Source: an uncultured Flavobacteriaceae bacterium (GTDB lineage: Bacteria; Bacteroidota; Bacteroidia; Flavobacteriales; Flavobacteriaceae). Taken from it: a stretch of 64,000 nt of DNA. The translations under genes were made by a program, and so were the position numbers. Shown piece by piece: positions 55,670-63,835 of the stretch (within the stretch, counting starts at the first letter, position 1; each line of letters begins with the position of its first letter). The notes below the pieces were generated by a model. That model was not told the DNA's origin, made no database searches, and was given only the letters and a program-made list of their open reading frames with translations. Location of the stretch: contig CANMFO010000003.1 in assembly GCA_947497245.1 (NCBI GenBank), positions 310,001-374,000 on the forward strand. Reading direction: 5' to 3'.

Positions 55670-57841
55670 ATGAAACCTATTTTCACAACCTTGGCCCTTT
55701 TTGGGCTGACCATGGGCCTTTCCGCCCAAGATGCAACACCCATCGATTCCCTGCAGGGGAAAAAAGTAGTTTTGGACGAGGTCTTTGTCTCGGCCGTTCG
55801 CGTCAACAAGGGGACGCCCATTACCTTTTCCAACTTTAAAAAAGAGGAATTCGCTTCCCGAAATCTGGGACAGGACATTCCCGTTCTTATGAACTTTTTA
55901 CCTTCGGTGGTGACCACTTCGGATGCAGGGGCCGGTGTGGGCTACACGGGCATACGGGTTCGGGGAAGCGATGCTACCCGCGTGAACGTCACTATCAATG
56001 GTGTTCCTTACAACGATGCCGAATCGCACGGCACTTTTTGGGTGAACATGCCCGATTTTGCCTCTTCGACCGAAAGTTTACAGTTGCAGCGGGGAGTGGG
56101 GACCTCTACCAACGGCGCCGGCGCATTCGGTGCCAGTCTGAACCTGTTGACCGATGCCATTTCAGAGGAAGCTTATGGACAGATTTCCTCCTCGGTGGGC
56201 AGCTTCAACACCTTGCGCAACAACCTAAAGTTCAGTACGGGACTGTTGAGGGGGCAAGTGGAGGTCTCGGGCCGCTTGTCCAGAATTACATCCGACGGCT
56301 ATGTCGATAGGGCCTCCTCGGAACTGGACTCCTATTTTCTCCAAGGAGCGTATAAACAGGACAATACCCTGTTAAAAGTCCTCTTGTTTGGAGGCCATGA
56401 GATTACCTACCAGGCATGGAACGGTATTACCGCGGAGCAACTGGCCTCGAACAGGACGTATAACCCCTCGGGCATGTATACCGACGACGACGGTCTTGTC
56501 CGCTTCCATGACAAGGAAGAGGACAACTACAAGCAAGATCATGCCCAACTGCTTTGGAATGAAAAATGGTCCGGTTCATGGAGCACGAACATCGCGCTGC
56601 ACTATACCAGGGGCAGGGGTTATTTTGAGCAGTTCAAGGAAGATGATGATTTTGCCACCTATGGTCTTGAACCCTTCACAGTCGACGGTAACGAGGTAAA
56701 TACCACGGATTTGATTCGGCGGCGTTGGCTCGACAATGATTTTTATGGGACGGTGTTTTCGGCGAACTATGCTGCCGATCGGTGGGACCTGATCCTGGGA
56801 GGGGGATACAACCAATATGAAGGGGCACATTTCGGAGAGGTCATATGGGCCCGTCTTGCACCGACCAATAGCACCAGGGACCGCTATTACGACGAGGACT
56901 CCAAAAAGACCGATCTGAACCTGTATGCCAAGGCCCACTACAAACTCCATAGGAAATGGAGGCTCTATGGCGACCTGCAATATCGTACCGTAGGTTATAG
57001 GGCGGATGGAAATGACACCGGACTGGTAGACGATACCTTTAATTTTTTCAATCCGAAGGCAGGGGCGACCTTTGATTTGAACCCCAATAACAATTTGTAT
57101 TTGAGCTACGCCATCGCCAATCGGGAACCCAACCGGAACGATTATGAAAATGGCAGCCCCAGACCGGAACGACTGCAGGACGTGGAACTGGGATGGCGCT
57201 ACGTTTCCCCCAGTGTACAACTAAATACCAATGCCTATTACATGGGCTACAAAGACCAATTGGTGCTTACCGGGGAACTGAACGACGTAGGGGCCCCTTT
57301 ACGGGCCAATGTGGGAGACAGTTACCGCCTGGGCCTTGAGATCGATGCCCAGATCAAATTCGGCGACAAGTTCCAATGGAGGTCCAACCTAGCCTTGAGC
57401 ACTAACAAAAATCGCGACTTCTTTTTTCAGCGCAATGGAACCTTAGAGCGATTGGGCAATACGAACATCGCGTATTCCCCGGGTATTGTGGCAGGCAATC
57501 AGATAACCTATTTCCCCGTGGAAGCGCTACAGTTGTCCTTCCTGTCCAAATATGTGGGCAAACAGTATATGGGCAATATCGATTCGGAGGTTTCGGTCCT
57601 GAAAGCCTATTCCCAATCGGATTTCAATATACAGTATGTCCTTGAGATCGGCACCTTCATGGAGCGCATCACCTTCTCGGGAATGATCAACAATATCTTT
57701 GATCAGGACATTGTTTCCAACGGCTATTTCTTTACGTTCGATGATTTTTCGGACACCGGTGTGATCACCACGGTGGAGGGGGCCGGGTATTATCCGCAAG
57801 CGGGAACCAACTTTTTATTGGGGGCGACCGTACGGTTTTAA
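55670..57841 (+). CDS. TonB-dependent receptor under TPP riboswitch control, probable thiamine receptor
   Basis: 723 residues. Signal peptide MKPIFTTLALFGLTMGLSAQ, then directly the plug (LDEVFVSAVRVNKGTPITFSN; GVGYTGIRVRGSDATRVNVTINGVPYND) with no CarboxypepD_reg domain, then a barrel ending in GATVRF. The TPP riboswitch in its leader marks it as an outer-membrane receptor for thiamine or a precursor. Substrate is inference from the riboswitch; the protein alone does not show it. The Gfo/Idh gene follows by 49 bases. Confidence 0.93.
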   Translation: MKPIFTTLALFGLTMGLSAQDATPIDSLQGKKVVLDEVFVSAVRVNKGTPITFSNFKKEEFASRNLGQDIPVLMNFLPSVVTTSDAGAGVGYTGIRVRGSDATRVNVTINGVPYNDAESHGTFWVNMPDFASSTESLQLQRGVGTSTNGAGAFGASLNLLTDAISEEAYGQISSSVGSFNTLRNNLKFSTGLLRGQVEVSGRLSRITSDGYVDRASSELDSYFLQGAYKQDNTLLKVLLFGGHEITYQAWNGITAEQLASNRTYNPSGMYTDDDGLVRFHDKEEDNYKQDHAQLLWNEKWSGSWSTNIALHYTRGRGYFEQFKEDDDFATYGLEPFTVDGNEVNTTDLIRRRWLDNDFYGTVFSANYAADRWDLILGGGYNQYEGAHFGEVIWARLAPTNSTRDRYYDEDSKKTDLNLYAKAHYKLHRKWRLYGDLQYRTVGYRADGNDTGLVDDTFNFFNPKAGATFDLNPNNNLYLSYAIANREPNRNDYENGSPRPERLQDVELGWRYVSPSVQLNTNAYYMGYKDQLVLTGELNDVGAPLRANVGDSYRLGLEIDAQIKFGDKFQWRSNLALSTNKNRDFFFQRNGTLERLGNTNIAYSPGIVAGNQITYFPVEALQLSFLSKYVGKQYMGNIDSEVSVLKAYSQSDFNIQYVLEIGTFMERITFSGMINNIFDQDIVSNGYFFTFDDFSDTGVITTVEGAGYYPQAGTNFLLGATVRF

Positions 57842-57890
57842 ATGGCTATCTTTATTTTCTAACGCTAAGAATGTAAAGCTTCGACCAAAA

Positions 57891-58874
57891 ATGGATAGAG
57901 CACAAAAACCCATTCGCTGGGGCATTATAGGCTGTGGCGATGTTACGGAAGTAAAAAGTGGGCCCGCATACCAACAAACCAAGGGTTTTGAACTGATTGC
58001 GGTGATGCGCCGCAATGCGGAAAAGGCGGCAGATTATGCCAAACGGCACGGGGTGGCCAAGTTTTACTCCAATGCCGATGATCTGATCTCCGACCCGGAG
58101 GTGGATGCTGTCTATATTGCCACACCTCCCGATTCCCATAGGGCCTATGGAATACAGGTGGCCCAAGCGGGAAAGCCCTGTTGCATAGAAAAGCCGATGG
58201 CACCGACCTATGCGGATAGCCTCGCCATACAACAGGCTTTTGTGGAAAAGGGAATACCCTTGTTTATTGCTTACTACAGGCGATCACTGCCCCGCTTTGA
58301 GCGGATAAAACAATGGTTGGACGAGGGAAAGATCGGTGCGGTTCGGCATGTCCATTGGCAGTTGGCCAAACCCCCTTCCGAAATCGATTTGAAAGGGGGA
58401 TCTAACTGGAGAACAGAGGCAAAGACCGCCCCGGGAGGCTATTTTGACGACCTCGCCAGCCATGGCCTTGATTTGTTCGCACATCTGTTCGGCGATTTTA
58501 CCGAGGTAAAGGGTATTGCCCATAACCAGTTGGGACTGTACAGTGCCAAAGATGCCGTGGCCGCCTGTTGGACACACCAAAATGGCGCGACTGGGACTGG
58601 AAGCTGGAATTTTGGCTGTGCCGGGCATGAAGATCGGGTCGAGATCACGGGCAGTGGGGGAAAGATCAGCTTTGCCGTTTTCCATGAAGAACCCGTGGTC
58701 CTTGAAAATGATAGAGGTGTGGCCTCCATGGAGATACCACACCCCAAGCATATTCAAGAGTTTCATGTTGCCTATATCCGAGATCATCTGATGGGAACCC
58801 GGAACCATCCTTCCCAAGGAGGGTCAGGCTTGCATACGAGCTGGGTAATGGACCGGATTTTGGGCGAAATATAG
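57891..58874 (+). CDS. Gfo/Idh/MocA-family oxidoreductase
   Basis: 327 residues. Rossmann start WGIIGCGDVTEVK binds NAD(P); VDAVYIATPPDSHR and EKPMAPTYADS carry the family EKP lysine; GGYFDDLASHGLDLF gives the second-domain histidine. Acts on sugars, inositols or related compounds. No signal peptide. It is 49 bases after the thiamine-type TonB receptor and could be in the same transcript, but a chemical link is not evident. Confidence 0.9.
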   Translation: MDRAQKPIRWGIIGCGDVTEVKSGPAYQQTKGFELIAVMRRNAEKAADYAKRHGVAKFYSNADDLISDPEVDAVYIATPPDSHRAYGIQVAQAGKPCCIEKPMAPTYADSLAIQQAFVEKGIPLFIAYYRRSLPRFERIKQWLDEGKIGAVRHVHWQLAKPPSEIDLKGGSNWRTEAKTAPGGYFDDLASHGLDLFAHLFGDFTEVKGIAHNQLGLYSAKDAVAACWTHQNGATGTGSWNFGCAGHEDRVEITGSGGKISFAVFHEEPVVLENDRGVASMEIPHPKHIQEFHVAYIRDHLMGTRNHPSQGGSGLHTSWVMDRILGEI

Positions 58875-58901
58875 GTTTTACGGGAAGGTCGCGAAATAGA
58901 C

Positions 58902-59339
58902 TCAATTCGAAACGCTCACCACGTTTCCACTCAAGGTGGCCCGGTACTCCAACATATCGTAGTACCGGTTTCCGTCATCCGGACGGTTGAATTGCTGACC
59001 CGTAAAGACGCTGTACTCATAATCTTCACAGGGGCAAGTGGCCGTTTGCCCGTTCAACAGCATGGTCGAGCAGTCATTCGGGGCATGGTTTGGACAGCTG
59101 GCCTCAAAGGCGCGGAACTGGTCGAAACCCGCGTTGATCACGAAGACCCCCCGGGTGCCTACTCCACTGGCATCGATATAGACAGAGCTTCCCGTATTGG
59201 TCAACGGGCTGTACAGCGGTAAGCTAAGGTTCAGGTCGAACCGAAAACCGACTTCCTGCAAAAAGGGGTTGCGGGTATCCCGATTGTTGTCGCACGACAG
59301 TAGAAATAGCATTAAAATCAAACCCCAAATACGTCCCAT
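58902..59339 (-). CDS. Rieske-like lipoprotein with altered cluster motif
   Basis: 145 residues. Lipobox ends LLSC (C16). The fold looks like a Rieske domain: FEASCPNHAPNDC and TCPCEDYEYSVFTGQ sit where the two [2Fe-2S] boxes lie. A true Rieske needs CxH and CxxH; here the first reads CPNH and the second CPCE with no histidine, so an ordinary cluster is unlikely. Cysteines may form disulfides or bind another metal. Divergent from greA, with a 247-base gap between the starts. Confidence 0.75.
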   Translation of the reverse strand: MGRIWGLILMLFLLSCDNNRDTRNPFLQEVGFRFDLNLSLPLYSPLTNTGSSVYIDASGVGTRGVFVINAGFDQFRAFEASCPNHAPNDCSTMLLNGQTATCPCEDYEYSVFTGQQFNRPDDGNRYYDMLEYRATLSGNVVSVSN

Positions 59340-59388
59340 ACCTGTCTATCAATTTATAAAACCCTGACAAAATTGAGCAAAAATTATG

Positions 59389-59396
59389 TATATTTG
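59389..59396 (+). promoter_or_regulatory. -7 box ahead of the greA leader
   Basis: TATATTTG followed by CG. The nearest TTG (59373-59375) is 13 bases away, shorter than usual. It predicts an RNA start about 185 bases before greA. Confidence 0.45.
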
Positions 59397-59400
59397 CGTT

Positions 59401-59586
59401 AAATCCTCTCTAAAAAACGATGCTGTGCATTGTGGAAGCAGGGGATTTTGTTATTAATGAAACCCGGCTGTGAAAATGGGTACTTGCATGCTTGTTTTCG
59501 CACCGGTGCCTAGATGGTTCCCAATCGCACAGGGAGCCATACTATCAGATTTTGCATCCCACATCTAGACTTAAAACGTAAGAATT
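59401..59586 (+). ncRNA. Structured leader (or free small RNA) upstream of greA
   Basis: Three hairpins in a row: AAATCCTC/GGGGATTT type stem (59401-59408 with 59441-59448, one wobble) enclosing TGCT/AGCA (59421-59424, 59437-59440); a 12-pair stem CCGG-c-TGTGAAAA with TTTTCGCACCGG (59464-59476 with 59495-59506, one bulge, one wobble); and ATGGTTCCC/GGGAGCCAT (59514-59522 with 59532-59540, one wobble). No known riboswitch motif was recognised. No protein gene is there except a possible 17-codon frame at 59420-59473. Confidence 0.6.
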
Positions 59587-60063
59587 ATGGGTAACGTATC
59601 ATACTATACCGCTGAAGGGTTAAAAAAATTGAGGGACGAGCTGAACCAGCTAAGGGATGTGGAGCGCCCAAAAGCCTCGCAGGCCATTGCCGAGGCCCGG
59701 GACAAGGGAGACCTTTCCGAAAATGCCGAATACGACGCCGCTAAGGAGGCGCAAGGTCTATTGGAACTGAAAATATCGAAAATGGAGGAGGTACTGGCCA
59801 ATGCCAGGCTTATAGACGAGTCCCAGTTGGATACCTCCAAAGTACTTGTACTCTCCACCGTTAAGCTCAAAAACCAGAATAATGGAATGGAGATGTCCTA
59901 TACCCTTGTTGCCGAAAGCGAGGCCGACCTCAAAGCAGGGAAGATCTCTGTCAGTTCGCCCATAGGAAAGGGCCTATTGGGAAAAGTGGTGGGCGAAATT
60001 GCGGAAATCGTGGTTCCCAACGGTACTTTGAAATTTGAGATTTTAGAAATCAACCGAGCCTAG
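59587..60063 (+). CDS. greA: Transcription elongation factor GreA
   Basis: 158 residues. Frees stalled RNA polymerase by stimulating transcript cleavage. N-terminal coiled coil with the acidic tip (ARDKGDLSENAEYDAAKEAQ, residues D and E at the tip) and C-terminal FKBP-like domain (SVSSPIGKGLLGKVVGE). The gene has an unusually long structured leader. Confidence 0.97.
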   Translation: MGNVSYYTAEGLKKLRDELNQLRDVERPKASQAIAEARDKGDLSENAEYDAAKEAQGLLELKISKMEEVLANARLIDESQLDTSKVLVLSTVKLKNQNNGMEMSYTLVAESEADLKAGKISVSSPIGKGLLGKVVGEIAEIVVPNGTLKFEILEINRA

Positions 60064-60129
60064 GGCCGGATATTTTTTTATATTTGGTCCGGTCTCCCAA
60101 AGGGGGTTTTTAGCACCAACAAATACATT

Positions 60130-60519
60130 ATGCCGACCATTTTCACCAAGATCATCAACGGGGAGATTCCGTGTCACCAAATTGCCGAGGACGAAAACTA
60201 TTTCGCATTTTTGGACATTAACCCCAATGCGGTGGGCCATACGCTTTGCGTTCCAAAGAAAGAAGTGGACAAAATTACTGACCTGGACAGGGAAACCTAT
60301 CTCGGCCTGATGGATTTTTCCAGAAAAGTAGGTTTGGCCATTGAAGCATCGATTCCCTGCCTACGGGTGGGAATGACGGTAATTGGCCTGGAAGTGCCGC
60401 ATGTCCATGTACACTTGATTCCCTTGAACGAAATGAAGGAAGCCACCTTTACGCATAAAGTCGCCCTTTCCCAAGATGAATTTGAAACGGTTGCCAGCAA
60501 GATCCGTGCTAAAATTTAA
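60130..60519 (+). CDS. HIT-family protein (HINT-like hydrolase)
   Basis: 129 residues. Starts MPTIFTKIINGEIPCHQIAE, and the histidine triad HVHVHLIPL is at about residues 95-103. HIT enzymes cleave nucleoside phosphoramidates or dinucleotides. Follows greA by 66 bases on the same strand. Its 3' end overlaps the convergent zinc-ribbon gene by 11 bases. Confidence 0.94.
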   Translation: MPTIFTKIINGEIPCHQIAEDENYFAFLDINPNAVGHTLCVPKKEVDKITDLDRETYLGLMDFSRKVGLAIEASIPCLRVGMTVIGLEVPHVHVHLIPLNEMKEATFTHKVALSQDEFETVASKIRAKI

Positions 60520-60865
60520 AGCCCCCCTCCAGGAATAGATAAGCACCGGCACCCACCAGTACGATCAAAAAGAGCACCAATCCGTAAAAGAAGCCTGTAA
60601 ATTTTATCGATGCCTTTTCAGGGGACACCATCTTTTGGTAGTAATCGAAAATGCGTTCAATATCATCGGTCCATTTGGCCGGATAGATACGAGACCCACA
60701 TTTATGGCACTTGATTTGGTTCGATACCTCACTGGTGGTACGATGAAAAAATCGTCCGTATTTGTGCTTTTGATAGAAGGTTAGCTTCAATTCTTGATTG
60801 AAGCATTCCGGGCAGTTGTTCTGAAGGTCCGCTTCTTTTATGACTTCTAATCTTTCCTGTGCCAT
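60509..60865 (-). CDS. Zinc-ribbon membrane protein of unknown function
   Basis: 118 residues. Two CxxC pairs (CPECF at 18 and CHKCG at 53) form a likely zinc ribbon; one C-terminal membrane helix (FYGLVLFLIVLVGAGAYLFL, about 90-109). No named family was recognised. It lies 24 bases downstream of a histidine kinase gene on the same strand and may be cotranscribed. Confidence 0.75.
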   Translation of the reverse strand: MAQERLEVIKEADLQNNCPECFNQELKLTFYQKHKYGRFFHRTTSEVSNQIKCHKCGSRIYPAKWTDDIERIFDYYQKMVSPEKASIKFTGFFYGLVLFLIVLVGAGAYLFLEGGFKF

Positions 60866-60889
60866 TTCGTAACAATTGATATGGTTAAA

Positions 60890-62044
60890 CTAATCCCGTC
60901 CGTTGACCGAAAGGGACACTTGCATAATGGTACCTTGTTTGCTTGATGAAAGCACCTTTACCTTCCCCTTGTGGTACTCTTCAACAATCCTTTTGACCAG
61001 CGACAGGCCCAACCCCCAACCTCTTTTTTTGGAGGTCACCCCCGGATTGAAGATCGTCTGGTAACTGCTCTTTGGAATACCGTGCCCACTGTCGGAAACC
61101 AGGATATTTACATAATTGTGGTCCCGCACGATTTCGATGGCGATGTCGCCCTTTCCACGCATGGCGTCTATACCGTTCTTTACCAAATTTTCAATGGTCC
61201 ATTGGTATAACGAGGGGTTCATCAATACCGTGGCATGGTCGACCTGTGTTTTGAACCCGAAGTGTACTAGTTTGGAGCTTCGTAGTTTCAAGTAATCGAA
61301 GGCATTTTTGGTTTCCTCGACGATGTCGTGCGCTTCCAGTTTGGGCAAGGAACCAATTTTGGAAAACCGTTCCGTAATGGTTTCCAGGCGCGAAATGTCT
61401 TTCTCGATTTCCTTGGTGATCTCGGGATTGATGCTCTCAGTTTTCAATAGCTCGTTCCAGCCCAAAAGCGAGGAAAGGGGAGTGCCGATCTGATGGGCCG
61501 TTTCCTTTGCCATGCCAGCCCAAAGTTTGTTCTGTTCCGATGCCTTGTTCGTCTTGAAGAAAAAGTAGATCACCGTACCAAAGAGCAAGATGATCAACAT
61601 CAAGGCTAGGGGGTAGTACTTTAGCTTGGTCAATACCTCTGAATTACCATAATAGAGGGTTGCCAGTTCCTCTCCCAGATAATCGATGACAATAGGTTGG
61701 TTTTCCTTTTTGAATCTGGAAATGGTCTTTTGGATGTACGCCGCATCCGAGGCCTTTTCCTCCGGAATATTGTGAATTTTGATCGATCCGTCCTTGTCGA
61801 CCAATATCATCGGTGTCGAGGTATTGTTCTGGAAAATTTTTATGGGGAGGTTTCCGGGATCTGCATCCAAAGGGGCCTGCAACAATTCGGAATGCGCCGT
61901 GGCCCATATTTCCATTTTATGGCGCTCCTCTTCCTTGAATTTTTTAAAAAAACTGTTGGTGTTCCACAAGATAAGACTTACGATAACAAAGGATGCTATC
62001 AATAAGATGAGTTTGGAAGCCTTGTTCTTAGGATTGAAATTCAT
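60890..62044 (-). CDS. Two-helix sensor histidine kinase
   Basis: 384 residues. Helices at about 10-27 and 143-163 enclose a small periplasmic domain (PMILVDKDGSIKIHNIPEE, PAS/Cache-like). HisKA with H184 in ETAHQIGTPLSSLLGW, then HATPase with SDSGHGIPKSS and GWGLGLSLVKRIVEEY. No response regulator is adjacent, so its partner is elsewhere. Transcribed with the zinc-ribbon gene; divergent from the flavin reductase. Confidence 0.92.
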   Translation of the reverse strand: MNFNPKNKASKLILLIASFVIVSLILWNTNSFFKKFKEEERHKMEIWATAHSELLQAPLDADPGNLPIKIFQNNTSTPMILVDKDGSIKIHNIPEEKASDAAYIQKTISRFKKENQPIVIDYLGEELATLYYGNSEVLTKLKYYPLALMLIILLFGTVIYFFFKTNKASEQNKLWAGMAKETAHQIGTPLSSLLGWNELLKTESINPEITKEIEKDISRLETITERFSKIGSLPKLEAHDIVEETKNAFDYLKLRSSKLVHFGFKTQVDHATVLMNPSLYQWTIENLVKNGIDAMRGKGDIAIEIVRDHNYVNILVSDSGHGIPKSSYQTIFNPGVTSKKRGWGLGLSLVKRIVEEYHKGKVKVLSSSKQGTIMQVSLSVNGRD

Positions 62045-62150
62045 CCATCGGGTGTATATTCCAAAGATAGCGCAAATTGCCGAAAAATGCCGTGTGCTGT
62101 TCCCCTTAGGATGTTTTAAAAGGATACAAATTGCGTACCTTTATCCTTCG

Positions 62151-63032
62151 ATGACAAAAATGGTTTCCTTACTTCCGGCCGATATGCCCGTCCCTAAATT
62201 GCATGGGTACCTTTTGGGGGCTATCGGGCCCCGGCCCATTGCTTTTGCCAGTACCATGGACGAAAACGGCAGGCCCAACCTGTCGCCCTTTAGCTTCTTC
62301 AATGTTTTTAGTGCCAATCCCCCCGTATTGCTTTTCTCTCCGGCAAGAAGGGCACGGAACAACACCACCAAGCATACCTTGGACAACGTGCTGCGGACCA
62401 GGGAGGTGGTGATCAATATTGTAAATTTTGATATGGTGCAGCAGATGTCGTTGGCAAGCACGGAATATCCCGAAGGGGAAAACGAATTTAAAAAGGCCGG
62501 GCTGGGCATGTTGAAATCGGACCTTGTAAGACCCTATAGGGTGGCAGAATCCCCGGTACATTTTGAATGTAGGGTAAGTAAGGTCGAGGCTTTGGGAAAG
62601 AAAGGCGGAGCAGGAAACCTGGTTTTCTCCGAAGTGGTGAAAATGCATATCGATCCGGCTGTTTTGGATGAAAACGGTAACGTGGATCAATTCAAGATCG
62701 ATCAAGTGGCCCGTATGGGGGGCAATTGGTACAGTAGGGCCAATAAGGGCCTTTTTCAAGTGCCCAAACCACTTTCCACCCTGGGAATGGGGGTAGATCG
62801 AATTCCGGAACACATCCGGCTCAGTAAAACACTCACAGGGAACGATTTGGGCATGTTGGGGACAGTCGAAGCACCCCCCTCCCCAAGGGAGGTGAATGAT
62901 TTTGTGGCCTCCGACAAGGAAATACGGACCATTATCCGCAGTGGGGAACGGGAACTATTGGAATTGAAAGCTAAGGAATATTTGAACCGAAACGACGTAC
63001 TTTCCGCCTGGAAGATATTATTGGCCCCATGA
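62151..63032 (+). CDS. Flavin reductase-like FMN-binding protein
   Basis: 293 residues from ATG 62151 (ATG 62160 is possible). The flavin reductase/split-barrel domain covers residues 15-200: AIGPRPIAFASTMDENGRPNLSPFSFFN and NTTKHTLDNVL. The family binds FMN and reduces flavins or other small molecules. A C-terminal tail of about 80 residues is outside the core. It overlaps the next gene by four bases (ATGA), so the two are translationally coupled. Confidence 0.88.
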   Translation: MTKMVSLLPADMPVPKLHGYLLGAIGPRPIAFASTMDENGRPNLSPFSFFNVFSANPPVLLFSPARRARNNTTKHTLDNVLRTREVVINIVNFDMVQQMSLASTEYPEGENEFKKAGLGMLKSDLVRPYRVAESPVHFECRVSKVEALGKKGGAGNLVFSEVVKMHIDPAVLDENGNVDQFKIDQVARMGGNWYSRANKGLFQVPKPLSTLGMGVDRIPEHIRLSKTLTGNDLGMLGTVEAPPSPREVNDFVASDKEIRTIIRSGERELLELKAKEYLNRNDVLSAWKILLAP

Positions 63033-63835
63033 AACGGATACAACTTTTTGAATTTGAAGATTTTAACTGGTTCCCAAACTGGTTGCGCAACTGTATGACC
63101 AAGCTGATCGTGGTACTCCACAAAATGATGGGTATCAGCGAGGTACTGGCCGGGTTGATGGCCAAGGCCCTTAAGGGAAAAAAACTGTCACAAATAGTGG
63201 ATTTGGGCTCCGGATCGGGCGGTGCAATGCCAGAAGTGATGAAAACCTTGCACGAGACCCAAGGGCTGGAACAGGTTTCCCTGATCCTTACGGACCTATA
63301 CCCAAATCCCGATTGTATCAGAAAATTCAACCAGGACACGAACGACAAGATCAGTTATAGCGAAATAGCCATCGATGCCACCGATATCGCCTCGGCTCCG
63401 GAGGGACTCAAAACCATGATCAACAGTTTTCACCATATGCCTCCGGACGCCGCACGAAAAATATTGGAATCCGCTGAAAAAAACCAACAGGCCCTGTTGA
63501 TCTATGAAATGGCGGAAAATAAAATTCCCTTGTTGGTATGGTGGGTGTTGTTGCCGATTTCATTGATAATACTCATGATCATGGTACTGTTTATGACCCC
63601 TTTTGTAAAACCCCTGACCTGGAAGCAAGTTGTCTTTACCTATTTGATTCCCATCATACCCATATGTTATGCCTGGGACGGTCAGGCCTCACTGCCCAGA
63701 ATGTACTCCCTTAAGGATGTGGACCAACTATTGGAAGGGCTGGGCTCGGAACGGTATAAATGGGAAAAGGGGCATGCCTTAAAAAGGAATGGTAAAAAAC
63801 TGGGTACTTTTATACTCGGACTTCCTTCGACCTAG
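63029..63835 (+). CDS. SAM-dependent methyltransferase-like protein with C-terminal membrane segments
   Basis: 268 residues. Motif I VDLGSGSGGAMPEVM (58-72) and LILTDLYPNP fit a class I methyltransferase; INSFHHMPPDAARKILE is the motif IV-V region. Two membrane helices lie at about 170-190 and 200-217, then IPICYAWDGQASLPRMYS. The substrate is likely hydrophobic or lipid-like, which is inference. Coupled to the flavin reductase gene. Confidence 0.8.
   Translation: MKRIQLFEFEDFNWFPNWLRNCMTKLIVVLHKMMGISEVLAGLMAKALKGKKLSQIVDLGSGSGGAMPEVMKTLHETQGLEQVSLILTDLYPNPDCIRKFNQDTNDKISYSEIAIDATDIASAPEGLKTMINSFHHMPPDAARKILESAEKNQQALLIYEMAENKIPLLVWWVLLPISLIILMIMVLFMTPFVKPLTWKQVVFTYLIPIIPICYAWDGQASLPRMYSLKDVDQLLEGLGSERYKWEKGHALKRNGKKLGTFILGLPST

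Noticed and set aside
59420-59473. 17-codon frame in the greA leader as a leader peptide
   Set aside because: No run of regulatory codons and its span is better explained by hairpin stems; kept only as a note.
61779-62150. N-terminal extension of the flavin reductase into the kinase gene
   Set aside because: The stretch is antisense to the kinase gene and the family start is at MTKMVSLLPADMP.
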